Shown: positions 28,701 through 43,700 of the stretch, in pieces
Layout of the letters: the number at the start of each line of letters is the position of its first letter
How positions within the stretch are numbered: position 1 is the first letter of the stretch
Assembly (NCBI RefSeq): GCF_963676685.1
Contig: NC_092346.1
Coordinates: 90,740,255-90,804,254, forward strand
DNA: 64,000 bases
Direction: 5' to 3'
Source of the DNA: Mytilus edulis
Taxonomy: Eukaryota; Mollusca; Bivalvia; Mytilida; Mytilidae
The notes under the pieces: generated by a model
Databases searched by the model: none
What the model was told of the DNA's origin: nothing
The model's input: only the letters and a program-made list of their open reading frames with translations
Made by a program: the position numbers and the translations under genes

Positions 28701-31700
28701 AAATTCCTAAAAGTTAAAATTTCTTCTTTCATATTCTTTTTCTAATGTTTTTTTTTCTTAGAATGGATCCAAATTTACAGAAAACTCTCTTGGACCAAAT
28801 TCTGAAGTACATTGTGAAACAAGTATTGTCTGTCATCTCATAGTGGAGACTTCGCAGCAAGGAACGCAATGGTAAGTAAACATAAGCATTGATAGCAGGT
28901 TTTAAGAAACAAAATTGTATAAAAGATTTCAGATTATCTCATTTGATAGGTAATTTTTAAAGATACAAAGTTGTTTGTTTGAATTAATTAAAGGTAGTTA
29001 TTATAAGCATAAGCTACTGATAGTACTTTTAAAAGATGAAAAAAAAGTACAACTATCGAGGATTGTAGTTATTTCTTAAATAATACCAGTTCAAAAAAAT
29101 TATAGTTGTATTTCTTGAAAAACAAGAAATCTTTATTTTTTAGTCCAAAGATTAAAAATACCAACCCTAGTGTTAAAGGAGACGAGATATCAGACGTGTA
29201 TGTGTTTGATCCAAAACAGTCAACTGTGAATTCTAAAATAAGATGTACAACAGATGTGGCCATTAAACCTAGTGTGTCAGAAGCTGGAAGAAAAGAAGTC
29301 TGTGTCACAATTGAGAAAAGGTAATGATAACTTTTGTCTTTAGACAAATACAGACAGAGTGGTGAGACATTCATGTAATTATATCCTGCTGTAAACAGTT
29401 TTGTGATTTTCACTTTATATGTTTTTACTTAGCTCCAAAATCAGTGAAAACTACGGTAAATTCAGATTATATAAGAATACTTTCGTGTACACTTTTTTAT
29501 GCCAGGGGTTGAAATAAGTCATGTGAAAAGTATATCGAAGTTTATTATGTTTTTATTTCATATTTTTTTTTATTTTAGTTCAGGAAGTCAAAGTGATACA
29601 AGATGTTACAAAGTTATTGTTGAAAGAGGTATACTAGTTGTTAGAAACAAAAACGATATATCGTTGAACAAATAAGTAAATATATTCTAGCTTTCAGACT
29701 TTTTGTTGCATTTTTTCGTTTTTCTTAATACGTGTTCTCTTTTAAAAATTTCTCAGAAATATTTTCATAAAAACATCAACGATGCTTTGGTTTTACTCAT
29801 TAGTATAAACCATGCAAATATATACAATGGAAAAATATATGTTTATAAATATCAAAAATATGTTGATGGAAAATTATTCATGTCTACTTTACATTTACTT
29901 TAGGTGATGCTTGCAAACCAGTGGAATGTTTAAATGGAGGTATTTGTAAAAGTGTCGACAATAATGAATGGATAGCGGTCTGTGTTTGTCCATTAGGCTA
30001 CTCGGGGAACATATGTCAAAACAGTAAGTATCAATTTGTATGGAGTTTAATACAGTTTTGCTATAAGAATATAGACAAAGTATTGGGTTTATTAGCTACA
30101 TTTTAAAGTATTTGGTATTTGCTTTAGAAGCATATGTCATAAGGATATTAGATGGCAGTTCAAATTGCAGGGAGAGAGAAAACAAGGATGTATGTAATAA
30201 CCTACAGCTCTATAAAAGCAGTATACATAATTATTAAGGTGATAGCAGTAACAATACAAAATAAAACTTACATTATGAAACAAATAAAGAAAGAAGAACG
30301 TATACTCTCAAAATAAGATTATGACGTCATTAAATTTTGTAAATATTTCTTACAGAAAAAGACAATTCAGTGACACCATTCACAGGAGAAGAAATTCCAG
30401 TAAGTAATATAAATACATTTGAAACTTTCCTAGATAACTTTGCCTTTGTTATACATGTCAACAAATCTGATTATAAATTGAATTAATAATTTACTGTGTC
30501 TTCAGTGTTATTTACTCTCTAAAAAATAAATTAGCAGCTATGAAAGGATGTGATAAACCAGTTAGATAAAAACAAATAATGTCATGTGGAATAAATCTGA
30601 TTATTTCACTCTTCTAACTTCATACAACAATGGGTGTTGTCAAAACATTGTTGATGACGTTCTATTAAAATGAATGCGTTGAAAAATATATGGTTTGTTT
30701 TATTTTGTGCTTTGTATCTAAAACAAAATAGAATTAGCGGAATTGGTACAGTAGGAGATCATATGGTGTCAAAATCGTTGGCTGAATCAACTGGCAGGGA
30801 AATATTTTATAATAAAAAAAATTATGGAAATTATTCTCAACTCGTATTTTTGTTTTAGGATGCAGTTACAAACAAAGGAATTCCAAAATTTACAGCGACA
30901 TCCTTACCTGAGACGATCCATTGTGTGGTTGATCAACCCTGTCATCTACCAATGAGAGTTACAGATCCTACTGGAAATACGTAAGTAATTATATCATGGA
31001 ATGGATAGTATCACTTGAGAGTGACAGATTCTATGTGAAAAAAGTTCACCTTATTTCAAATTTGTTTCCTAATTAAATGTTTACAAAAACGTACCACTAG
31101 GCTGTGTCACTTATTTGATTTGTTAAATGAATGAATGGGTTGCAATTTCACAAAAGTAGTATTTATGCAAATTAATCATAAATGCATTTTTCGATTAGAC
31201 TACTATATAAACTGTTTCCCACTCAAATGTGATTTCAAATTGATAAGATAATGATACTTCAATGAAAAAAATAGATAATCCCTTCAAATCAAGTTCAGAA
31301 GATTTCTTAGCAATGGGTTATGATTTAGTCTGTATAAAAAATATCTGATAAACGTGGATCTTCAATATTTGATTGGGAAGTGTTTTTGAAATCCTAGCTG
31401 CACATTTCTACCCTTAATCCTGTGTTGTAACATATACATAACTCGAGAAAACAAATAGATCAATTCATACATTTTATTGTACAAAATTTAGTAAATTAAT
31501 AGATAACACTGAACCAAAGCAAAGAAACTGTGTAAGGTTAGTGAGATTTCAGTATAACATATTTATCTAGTTGTTACTTGTGATTTTAGACCTGTGATAG
31601 GATTTGGACAAGTAGATCCTGGAATAATTACATCCCCTGTCGTAGTGACACCTAGTGGTAATAAAACATATACCACTGATGTGGTGGTTACACCTACAAA

Positions 31701-34700
31701 ACTTGGGAAAAGAAGAGTTTGTGTACAGACAAAGAACACAGAAAAGTAAATATTTTATTTTGGTTCTAAATGTTAAAATATGTTAAGGTGCTGAAAATAA
31801 TACTTTATTATAGTGTGTGCATGACAGTATGATTATCTTAAGACTACTTTCAAGAAGTCATAAATTGGGAGTTTCTGATAAAAAATAATAACTTATATCA
31901 TGATATGGTAATAAAATAAAGTAAATTTTACTCATAAGTTAGAAATATAGTTAAGACATTTTTGCATGGTCATTATTGATTTTTCCATACAATGTCATGT
32001 TTCAGTTAGATCCTTTTTTTAATTAATTTCAAGTCCACTAATAGACTCACAGTTGCTTTGGAAATTTGTGTTTAAAAAAAAGTAAAATCACCAAAACACT
32101 GAACTCCAAGGTAAATTCAAAACGGAAAATCCCTAATCAAATGGCAAAATCAAAAACTCTAACACATCAAACGAATGGATAACTACTGTCATATTCCTTA
32201 CTTGGTACAGGTGTCTTGTTATGTTGAAAATGGGGAATTAAATCCGGTTGTAAAGCTTGCTAAACTTCTCACTTGTATGACAGTCGCATTAAATTCCATT
32301 ATATTGACAACGATGTGTGAATAAAACAAGACACAATAGGTAAAATGTCACGAAATGGGGTGCAACACACGAACCACACCAAAAACTTCATGTGATCTCA
32401 GGTTATCCGAAAGGGTAAGCAGATCCTGCTCCACATTACTTTTTGAAGTTGCTTTTAGAAAAATAGTTCATATGTCCCTCTATCTTAATGTACAAATAAG
32501 AATAGAGGGGTAGCATGTGTAAACTACTGTTCTTGTAAGATTTTATGAATATGAGTAAAAACACAACAAGTTATTAAAATTCAGTAGACATTATATAAAG
32601 ATTTTCAGTTAGTAACTTTTCAATTAGTAACATAAGCAACACGACGGGTGCGAAATGTGGGGCAGGATCTGTTTACCCTTCCGGGAACCTGAGACTACCC
32701 CTAGTTTTTGGTGGGGTTCGTGTTGCTTATTCTTAAGTTTTCTATGTTGTGTCATGTGTTCTGTTGTTTGTCTGATTGTCTTCTTTCATTTTTAGCCAGT
32801 CGTTGTCAGTTTATTTTAGATTTATGAGTTTGACTGTCCCTCTAGTATCTTTTGTCCCTCTTTTGAACCGATTTTAGAATAATTGCAATACATTCTCTCA
32901 TAACAACAGGTTATATAGAATAAAGCTTCGTGCTAATTTCGACTGTTTTTGCACTGAAGTACAAATGTATGGGGCATTTTGTTTTACAGTCTGTCCATCC
33001 TTCTATGATTAACATTTTGATACACAAATTCATTATGATGTGAACTTTACGAAATATATGCCAAAATATGGTTTTGACTCCGATTATAGTTAATTACAAG
33101 GAATTTGATGTTGCAAGCAAAAGTGTAACCTGAGTGGGAAATCAAAAACAGTTTCTGCTCGACACGTAGCTGTTCACCACCATGAAAGTGAAGTGAGCGC
33201 AATTTGCGTCAAACAAGTTTATAATAGATCGTGTAACTGTTCCCCATGAGAGCCACTTATTAATTGGTTTGGGTAAGTTTCATGAGAAAATATGGACTGT
33301 CGCCTGAGGGACAGCCATGTTTAATCCATCCACATTCTGTATGTATGTTCTCGTACCGAGGCAGGAGCCTGTAATTCAGTGGTTTGTTTTTTGTTTTTGT
33401 TTTACATTTTTGTTTTTCGTTCATTTTATGGATATAGTATAGGCCGTAAGATTTCCTGTTTTAATTGTTTTACCTTGGTCATTTCGGGGCAATTTATAGC
33501 TGACTTTGCGATATGTTCTTGTAAAATTTCAATCCTGGTTTATATGATGAGTTTATTTGGCTCATTGTTGAAGGCCGAACGGTGACCTATAGTTGCTAAT
33601 GTCTATGTCATTTGGTCTCTTGTAATGCTTTGTCTCATTGGCAATCACACCAAATCTTTTTTATATGCCCCAGCTGAGTTGTGTTGTGGAGTTACCAATA
33701 ATAAGTACCCCAATAGGCAATATAATACATTCGTCTAATAGTATTTCTATTTTGATTAATACTATGTTTAACTAGATACCGTATTAACGCTATTACAACT
33801 GTACTTTATATTTAGTGTTAATATGGATGAAGTATGCTACAACATTGAAACAAGCGGTAAGTATTTCCTTTCACAAATAATAATGACCACGATACTTAGA
33901 AATAGGAGACAGCCTATATTAAAATTAAAAGTCAGATTTTGTTTAAATCAATTTCTTTTGATCTCAATGTAAAGGTGCCTATGTTTACCTGCAGACTGTA
34001 ATAAATTATAACGAATTATGAAATATTTCACAGTTCTCAAATAACGTCAACAGAAACTGTCTATCAATCTAAAGCTTAAACGAGGCTGGTGACTTATGAT
34101 ATCTGAGGATTAAAATTTAACTTGAGAGAAACCCTTTTAACTATGTATATTATGTTTTGCATCGGTACCTTTCATACATATTTTTTTAACAATTTTTACC
34201 AGGTTTCCAAAAAAACATTTCCTTGAAAGGAGCGTCACATGCAACGTTTCAAAAAGTTTACTTTTTCACGGGATACGTAATCCGGTGATGGATAAACTAT
34301 AAAAAGTAATTATAAAAAAGTAACAATTTTGTGTATTTTTACGAATATTAAGTTGAAAATGGTGATTTTTTTTTACATGAAAACTAGAAATGTATCCCTT
34401 GAAAATGTAATGTGGTATAATTGACAATTGCCTTGAATTATCTGTTTGCCATTTTCAACTTCTGCAATAAGCAGGTAATATTTCAGGCATACTTTTTTTC
34501 AAAATAGCTATGATATGCAAGGGAACATTGTTATTTAGATTTAAATGATAGTATTTCTATGATATGGATGTTGTCCAATTTGATATTTCAGAAAAGACTA
34601 CTTCAGGTCAAGGATCAGTAAGTATTCTGAGTAAGATGTATGAATAAAAAGTTCAGGAACAATCAAACATTTGATTTTTTTTAAAGACATACTTTTAACC

Positions 34701-37700
34701 CAGAGTACTGAAAGATGCACAAGATGCGTGACAAAAAAATGAAAGCTTTTTACTATAACTGGGGATAACACTTTGAATTTTCGTTCATCTTTTAAGTGAC
34801 TTTAAAAAGATATTGTCGTAAGTTAGAGGGGTTAAAGCTCGCAGAAAACATTTCATACATTAAACATAGAAAAAAGAACTATTATCGAAACATGTTTGAC
34901 AAAGACCTCACTCCATTACGTAACATGGATATTTAAAACAAATTCATGAATATTTATAAAAAAAAAAAATCATTTACTGCCATTTCGATGTGATTACACT
35001 TTTCATTATTAAGACATAAATTGTATTTGAAGTATTTGTTCTCATATAGATTTAGAATGCAATTTAATTTGTAAACATGTGTTTATCTTTTCATTTGCTC
35101 TACTTACAGTGATTGTTTAGCTGTTTTTCTTCTTGAACAGTTTGGTTTGACGATATTGATTGTTTTTTTAGTCTGCTTTTTAAATGACAAGAGTGAAACA
35201 CTTGAAGTCAAGTCATCAATTTTTAAGTTTTTCCGCGAATCTAACAAATTGCAACTTTATATAACATTCTCATAATTGGACACTACTATACTTCTGTTTA
35301 TATCCAGCCAAAGTTTACAGAGTCCACTATCAGTGAGAATTCTGTTGTTGTTTGTCAACCAGGACAAACCTGTCACATTCCACTGACCTATGAGTCATCC
35401 AACAATACGTGGTAAGATACATGTATGATATGAATGAAAATGAAAATAAAGAGAATGTATTAAGCATATACATCATAAACAAATAGCCATTTGCTCCACG
35501 GAAATTACAATTACTAAAACAAAATGAAGAAAGAAATAAAGAAAACGTGTCACATTTTACAGAAAATATGGGTATTTAATCACATAAACTTACAATGATT
35601 TTTGAAGTGTCGCCAAACAATATCGATTTGATTAAATTCTTTTTAAAATAGATTTTGTTTTATTCTTCTCTGTTAACTGTTTACTGATAAAGATAATTTA
35701 ATTTTCATTTCAGTGAAAAAGTTGCTGAAACAACTTTTATTAAAGAAGTTCATATCTTCCAAGATAGTTCAGCAGTCGGTCAAACATGTACTGTAGATGT
35801 AGGTTTTACACCCACCCATGATGCTGGTGGTACACAACATATGTGCTTCAAACCTGGGTTAGTTTGACATATTTAATAGCTTGGAAAACTCATGTGTTGT
35901 AGATGAAGCTGTATTTGGCACAACATTTTAGAATTAGGGTCATTATTGCTCTTCAACGTTATACTTGTTTGACTTTTTTTATCTGATCGTCACTGATGAG
36001 TTGTATGTAGACGAAACGCGCATCTATCGTATTAAATTATAAACCTGGTACCGTTTAACACTAATTACACCACTGGGTCGATGCCACTGCCGGTGAACGT
36101 GGCGTTTCCGATGGTATCAGCAGCCCAGTAGTCAGCACTTCGATGTTAACATGAATATCAATTATATTATCATTTTTATAAATTAACTGTTTGCAAAAGT
36201 ATGAATTGTTGGGAATACAAAGGATTTTCTTATCCCAGGAATAGATTAACTTAGCCGTACTTAGCTCTGTTTGGAATTTTGGGTCCTCATTACTCTTCAA
36301 CTTTATATTTGTTTGACTTTCTAACTATTTTGATCTGGGCGTCTGGTACCTTTGGTAATTTATTTTACACCAACCTTGCTGTGGTCGATAGTTACATATG
36401 TACTTAAAATTAAGGCCGTATATGAAGGCTATACATCAAATTTTTAACAGTGCATTTCAAAATAAGTGAGTTTAAACATAAGAAAAGGCTTATTGAGATA
36501 AAAAGAAACTGTAGCTACGATAATTCTTGCTGATGTTTAACAAATTTAACCATGGTAGGCTATCATTTCTACATCATTAGAAGTGTAATATGGATTTACA
36601 TTCATATATTTATAGTTCAAGGAAAGCATTATTTGAAGAAAAAATAAAATTTATATATATACTATTCCTCTAAGATAAAACCATCTTAACAAGGGAATAC
36701 AATCTAAGTGCATGCAAACTGTTTTATATATAAATTTTATTCCAATTATGCAGACTACTGTATATTTTTAACCTGCTATAGATCCTATTATCACAAAAAA
36801 AGTTAGAAATTCCATGAACTCAATATGAACACCAAAAAAATGTACTGACTTCAATTACAAATGTTGAAAATATCTATTTTTATAATTTCAGAAATAAAGG
36901 AGAAAAGAGATGTATAATGGTGAACATTCAAGACACATCTTCATGTAAGTATGTCATGCTATAAAGTCCAATCTACTAAACAAGCAAGGCCCGGCAAACA
37001 TATTATAGAGGTGATTATAAAAACCTTAAGTAATATATAAGTTTAAATAGCTGTTGTGATCAGTTTAGTTAATCCATACATATTCACATTTTAAAAGGTC
37101 AACATGAAAATAAATGAAAATAAATGAAAGGCTAAAAAAAGTGGTTTATTTAGATAGATATTTAATTATTATTTTAAGGTAAGAGATCGAAAGCAAAAAG
37201 AAATGGATTTGTTTTATTTTGAATAGATGATATTTATAAGTGATCATATTACTACCCAAATATTATTCCTTTCAATTCAGACTAAGCATTTCTTAACTTA
37301 AAAAAATCTCACTTGTAAATTGTACAATCAATATAAAAATCAAGGGTTGTGTATATATGATAAGCTATTATACTTTTACAGTAAGTTCAACACCTTGTCA
37401 GAACCATCATTGTTTCGGAGATGGATTTTGTTCAGTTCCATCCGGGACTCAAGCTGTTTGTACCTGTCGTTTAGGATCTACAGGACCTAGATGTCAAAAA
37501 GGTTAATACTAACTATAGCTTAATCAGTCGTATTGACTTTTATACATTTAAACCACATTTGAAGAAATTAATGTATTCCTGAAAACCATGGAGATGTCAT
37601 TTTAATACTGTTAATAATTTTCCGAGGGACAGCTTTTTTAGCTTGCTAGTCTTCATGGATTAATAATGAAGCAAAATTTGCATATTCATATTAAATATCA

Positions 37701-40700
37701 AACACAAATTCATAGATGATAGTTATATTATACTTTTATGTGCCAATTTGTTGTGATGATAGCGAAGCTATAACAGTAATAGAAGTAGGGGACATAAATC
37801 AGTAGGATTTCTTTAACGTTGAATGTAATATGAGTAATTTTTTTCTTTTCAGACTCAACCTCATCTGTTGTTCCGGTAACAGGGAGCGCCACTCAGGAGG
37901 TAAGTAATGTGATAGGATGTCTGAAATGTCGGGTTTTTCATTCATTGTTGTCAATATAATGTAATTTAATGCGACTGTCATACAAGTGAGAGGTTTAGCT
38001 AGCTATAAAACTAGGTTCAATCCACCATTTTCTACATGAGAAAGTGCCTATACCAAGTCAGGAATATGATAGTTGTTATCCATTCGTTTGATGTGTTTTT
38101 AAAGTGTTTGATTTTGCCATTTGATAAGAGACTTTCTGTTTTGAATTTTCCTCGGAGCTCAGTATATTTGTGATTTTACCTATTACAAAAACATATCACA
38201 CTAAATTTAGGATTACAATAACTGTCGCATGGAGACGACTTTTGTTCACTGATTTTTATACGCCCGTAAAAATTTTGACGGGACGTATTATGGTATACAA
38301 ATGTCCGGTGTCCGTCCGTCCGTCCGTCCGTCCGTCTGTCTGTCTGTCCGTCTGTCCGGCGTAAACATGTCGCACCGTAACTTGAGAACGACTTATCTAA
38401 ATTTCATGAAACTTAATATAGTTTTTGAGTTACGGCACTTTATAACTAAAACAGAGGTGTGTTTTTTTCACATGTCGCACTGTATCTCAAAAACGAGTTT
38501 TGATTATGACTTAAAACTTTAAACACTTTTTAGTTATATTAATCTCAATATCTGTATACTTTTTGGTGATGATTCAAAATTTCATTTTTGAGTTATTAGG
38601 TATTTTGTAAAAAAGAGGGAGGTTTTTTTTACATGTCGCGCCATATCTCAAAAACTATTTATGATTATTGCTTAAAACTTTACAGATGTCTTTGTTATAT
38701 TAATCTCAATATCTGTATACTTTTTGGTGATGATTCAAAATTTCATTTTTGAGTTATTAGTATTTTGTAAAAAAGGGGGAGGTTTTTACTTCCACATGAG
38801 ACGTCGGGCATTTCATGCGCTCATGGCGCAGCTGTTTATTGTTCACCTGATGGACTGACCTTTAGGATTTGGTTGATATGGACACATTTTATACTGAAGT
38901 AAAAAATATCACCAAACTTCAATTTCAGATTCCAATTCAGTAGTTAAACTATTGCCATATTTTTTTTGATACATAAATCTGTCATTTATGAGGAAGGACA
39001 GTAATCAATTCTAGTACTATAACTATGAAATGGTTGTTTACCTTTGTAGCCTAATTTTGTCGATACAGTTGTACCAAGAGAAGTAAAATGTTACAATGGG
39101 AGAGAATGCTTGATTCCGTTTGCTGTCAAGGGAAAGTAAGCTTATTGATAAATACTTAGTAAAATATATTTATAATTTGTTGTCAAAAATGTAATATGCA
39201 GACATTAATGGTCCCGATAAGCAAGATAGGTGCTTCAGGGCTAAACATGGTTTTAACACTTTATTAACCTTTCCTTTGTTACAGATTTTGCACTTAAAAA
39301 AGATACATACAATTAAAACTAAGAGCAGAAATGTACCTTACTTTACAGTGATGGCTTAAAATATAAAAATATGTATAACAAACAACATGAATAGCTAATA
39401 CGATGCCAAAGATTTTTCACCATTTAGTGAAGAATCTGCAAATATTCTGTCAAACATCTATTTTATTTTAAAATTGTTCTTATTGAAATTACAATGGAAG
39501 TTTTAAACTACCTTGGCTAGATATATAGCCCTTGCACGGTCGGTATTGAAACTATATTCCTTCATTTCATAATGCACTGCATTCTATATTATTTATGGTA
39601 TATTTATGGTAGTAGTCACTCAGTTGAAGTCGGAGATCATGACAATGGAATGAACACAACGATCAAACCTAGTACAAAACTAACGTCTACTGATAGTGTG
39701 TATGAACATATTATATCTGTTACACCTCAAACATCAGAGGGGAAGAAGGAGATATGTGTCAAAACAAAAACTGGGTATGTGTTTTAGCTATATATTTACA
39801 TCAAAGGGATTTGAAGAAAAAAACATATTTGTAATCATAACAAGTATGTGGGGTTACAAATTACTGTTGTAAATATAAAAAAAAAGAATATAAGATATCA
39901 TGATTATATGGATTTCTGTCACAATTTGTGATAAAGAAAACATCAGCTCCTTAAAATGAAGGATGTGCCCTAGGCTAAAGTGTCTTTTTTCATCCCATAT
40001 TCTACAATATATCTTACACAGATCTGATTAGGTTCTACCCAAGAAATGTTTGTTTCTAATCATTCAAAACAGACTTAAACCCTAAAATCCTAATATAGGT
40101 TGCTCACTACTCTTGTTAATGTCTTTTTGTCAGATATACAAAACCCTATATTTTCATGCATGTAATTTCATCATACATTTTGCCATCTGACCCCTTCTTT
40201 TCTATTCATTATTTTAAAATGTTTGTTTTAAAAAACTATTTTTGAACATCTTATAAAACCCTTGTTACTATGCCCCCGATGTCAACGATGGGGGCATTAA
40301 GTTGTACCCTTTTCCATAGGTACGTTTTAAAACTGTTTGTAGTCTCAACCTTTAGTTTGCCACAACCAAATGTTTTTCCTCTTACAAATGTGAAGAAACT
40401 TAAACACAATGCTTATAAATAAAAACACAAATAAGTGTGAATTTGGGTGGTGTCACTTTTACCGTTCTCAAGTTATGACCCTTTATAACGTTATATGTAA
40501 GCAGGGAATTTATTGTTTTCATTGTTTCAAATAGATCGTTGTAATATAAAACACAAATACTATGTCAAAAAAAAAAAAAATGAAAATGAAAATTTAAATC
40601 ACAAAAATACTGAACTGAATATTCTAAACGGATAGTCCCTAATCAAAAGGCAAAATCATAAGCTCAAACACATCAAACGACAGACAATAGATAACAACTG

Positions 40701-43700
40701 TCATATTCCTGACTTGGACTTTCTGATGTGGAAAATGGTGGATTGAACGGTGTTTTATGTCTAGCTAAACCTCTCACTTGTATGACAGTCGCATCAAATA
40801 CTGTTAAATTAACAACGATGCTTGAACAAAACAAACAGACATAATGGGTAACAATTTCTTATAAAATTGATAATATTTTAAATTCAACAAAAGGGTAATG
40901 ACAATTAAATTATTAAGCAGAAACTAGACATGATTTATTTTAATGATTGAAATACGAATAAAGTATCATCATTTAAAAAAGACCATGAGTGTAAATGTAA
41001 CCATTGAAATTGTGGTCTTTTACAGGAAAGATGACCAGATATGTTTTATAGTGGATGTAGTTGGTAAGTTTATGAAGCAGTAATTAGTATGGTATTTGGT
41101 ATTGAACACTATCAAGAGATATTGTTTATAACTATTCGAAATAAATTCAATATTTTACTAATAAGAGGACATTATTTTAGTCTAATCAAGATAACAATTA
41201 AAATACAAAAAGAAACAATGCATTTACATCAATAATTTAAAAACAAAATTTTTAAAAATAAATATTACACTAGGCGTGATCAGGAATTCCAAAAAGAACA
41301 AAACAAGGACGTTATCACAAAAAAAAAATAACAGAAAAATTCCATAGAAAGTAAAATTGAACAAGCAATTTCAATGAATACAAAACTAAATCAAGCTAAG
41401 ACTGGCACAGAATCTCAAGGTCTACACTTGAAATTCCTAGAAGCTTTAAAGACGCTTACAAACTTACAAAAAATCCACAAATAGTAAATAACAGAACAAA
41501 TGAAAGGAAAAAATTTGGCATATTAGAAATTTTATAATTGTTTATCTATTCCACTAGACATTGTAGAAAAATAAATAACTGAAACTGAGGTAGGTCTTAT
41601 TAGGAGATAGATCAAAGTATTTAATAGAAAAACAAATTGAAAACTAAACATAACAGATCAATTTAAAAACTTGATTTACTTTCAGATCCACCTGCGAACC
41701 AAGGGGTAAGTTTTAAATTTTTCTTTCATTTTGGCCCGAAATATATACTTCAGTCTTTCAGGCTTTGTGCTGTCAAAGTTTTTATCAGAATGAAATGTGA
41801 TTGTGTGAGAAAAAACAATTAAAGTTATGATGTTTTTTTAGTGTAGGAAGACTTACTATTAAACCTGATTTTCTTTTTGGTTTTTCTTAGGCATGTAACA
41901 CAAAAAAAAATATTATCTCATATGACCATATGCTTAAACATCTAGGTCTTATTATCAACTTTTAATACGGACCTTAGATTGCATCTATTTCAGAAAATTG
42001 ACATGTTTTAACTATGAATTTTGGAATCATACATGACTATGTAGAAATTATGATCAAAATGTGTTGTGTTATGTAGTGTCATACTTGTGACCATTATATG
42101 AATTAAACATTTGAACTCAGGTTAGGATAGTTTCAGCTCAGTCTAGAAAATCTTTTGAGATACACTTTCATTGTCTTGCTTTGTAAAAATACTATAATGG
42201 GAGTTGGTTCATTCTATTATGAGTGACACATGAAATTAACTTTTGACAAGTTATTTTTTTGCAAGTAACCTTATACTAGAAATATAACTTTGATATAGTT
42301 GAACTTAGACTTGTTTTATTTAGCAATTTGGTATATTTTCGTTCCTCAACACAAACGTATGTGATGGACCTTTGATATATTTTCTAGACAACACCAGATT
42401 TCACAGGAACAACATTAGGCCCAGACTCCACAGTGGAATGTCAGACAGAAACCCTATGTCATGTTCAAATACAGACTAATCAAACTAATGGAAAGTGGTT
42501 GGTTTTAATTTTATTACAATTGAGGTGTTGAATAGATTTATGCAAAAGTTTTCACTTTAATTAGTAAACAAAATAAACTTGTCTTAGTCAATAGTCAAAA
42601 GAAAATGAGAGACATTCTTAGAAATTTTCTTGAAAAAAAATCATATTGTTTAAATAAAGTGAAACCTTAAAACAATGTGGGATTTGTTTGGTTTTATAAG
42701 AAAGGTTTTGACTAGATTTCAGAGTTAACTTCAAACGCATATGTAATAGTGCAAGCGGAATAACAGAGAAGAATGTTAGACAACTTGTCTTATCAATTTT
42801 GGTTATATTGATCACAAATTTTAACGCGATAAGTTAACTCAAAAACAAAATACTGTTTTGTCATTCGTTCAGGAATAGACTTGTATAATTTTTAATCTAA
42901 TTAAATAGATGTTTTCTAAGTCATGATATGAACCTTAGTGATTTTCACCAGCTCTTAGATCAAGATAACTATATAGCAGGAATAGTATTTTACAACTGCA
43001 ACTTGGTAGTCCCAAGAAAAATGTCTCTTTTAAATTTGGTTTAAATACATCAATAGTAACTTAGTTGGAATGAAAGAATTATTACAGCAGCTTGAAAAAT
43101 GTGGTACCCACTCATATTCTAAAATAAAATGGAATCTTAAAAAGGACAGGCAATTAATGTATAACATGGTATGATATTTGGCAATTTCTATTCTTCAATA
43201 GGATTGATAAATTTCAATTTCTATTTTACAGCCCTGCTATTTTAGAAAATACAGACAAGACATCAATATCAGATGTACATATCTTCCCACCACAAACAAA
43301 CCAATGTACAACTGATGTAGTCTTGAAACCTCGGGTGACAGAAACTGGACAGAAACAACTTTGTGTTCATTTTAACGCTGGGTAAGTAGTGTTGAGTAAA
43401 TTTAGTGCGTATTGCCTTTTTTTTCAGTTCACGGTCTATAAAGTGGGAAGGTATTGTGAAGTAGATCTAATGCATATTATCTTTGTTTCATATAAGGTTA
43501 TATGCTGCAGGTAAATAAAAATTCTGTTCAATTACAAACTAAGAATTTATTTATTTATTTGTGTTTTGGGATACTTTCTCATTGCTGTATATCCCTAACT
43601 TCATGTTAGCTATCTGAAAGTTAAAAAAGGAAAATATAATGTAACATGCTTGATTTCAATGCAGGTTTGATAAAATGGATAAAATTACAGACAACATTTT

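Noticed and set aside
29069..29413. 114-codon minus-strand frame over exon B of module 8
   Set aside because: Antisense of coding exon 29144-29320 and flanking intron; no motif of its own.
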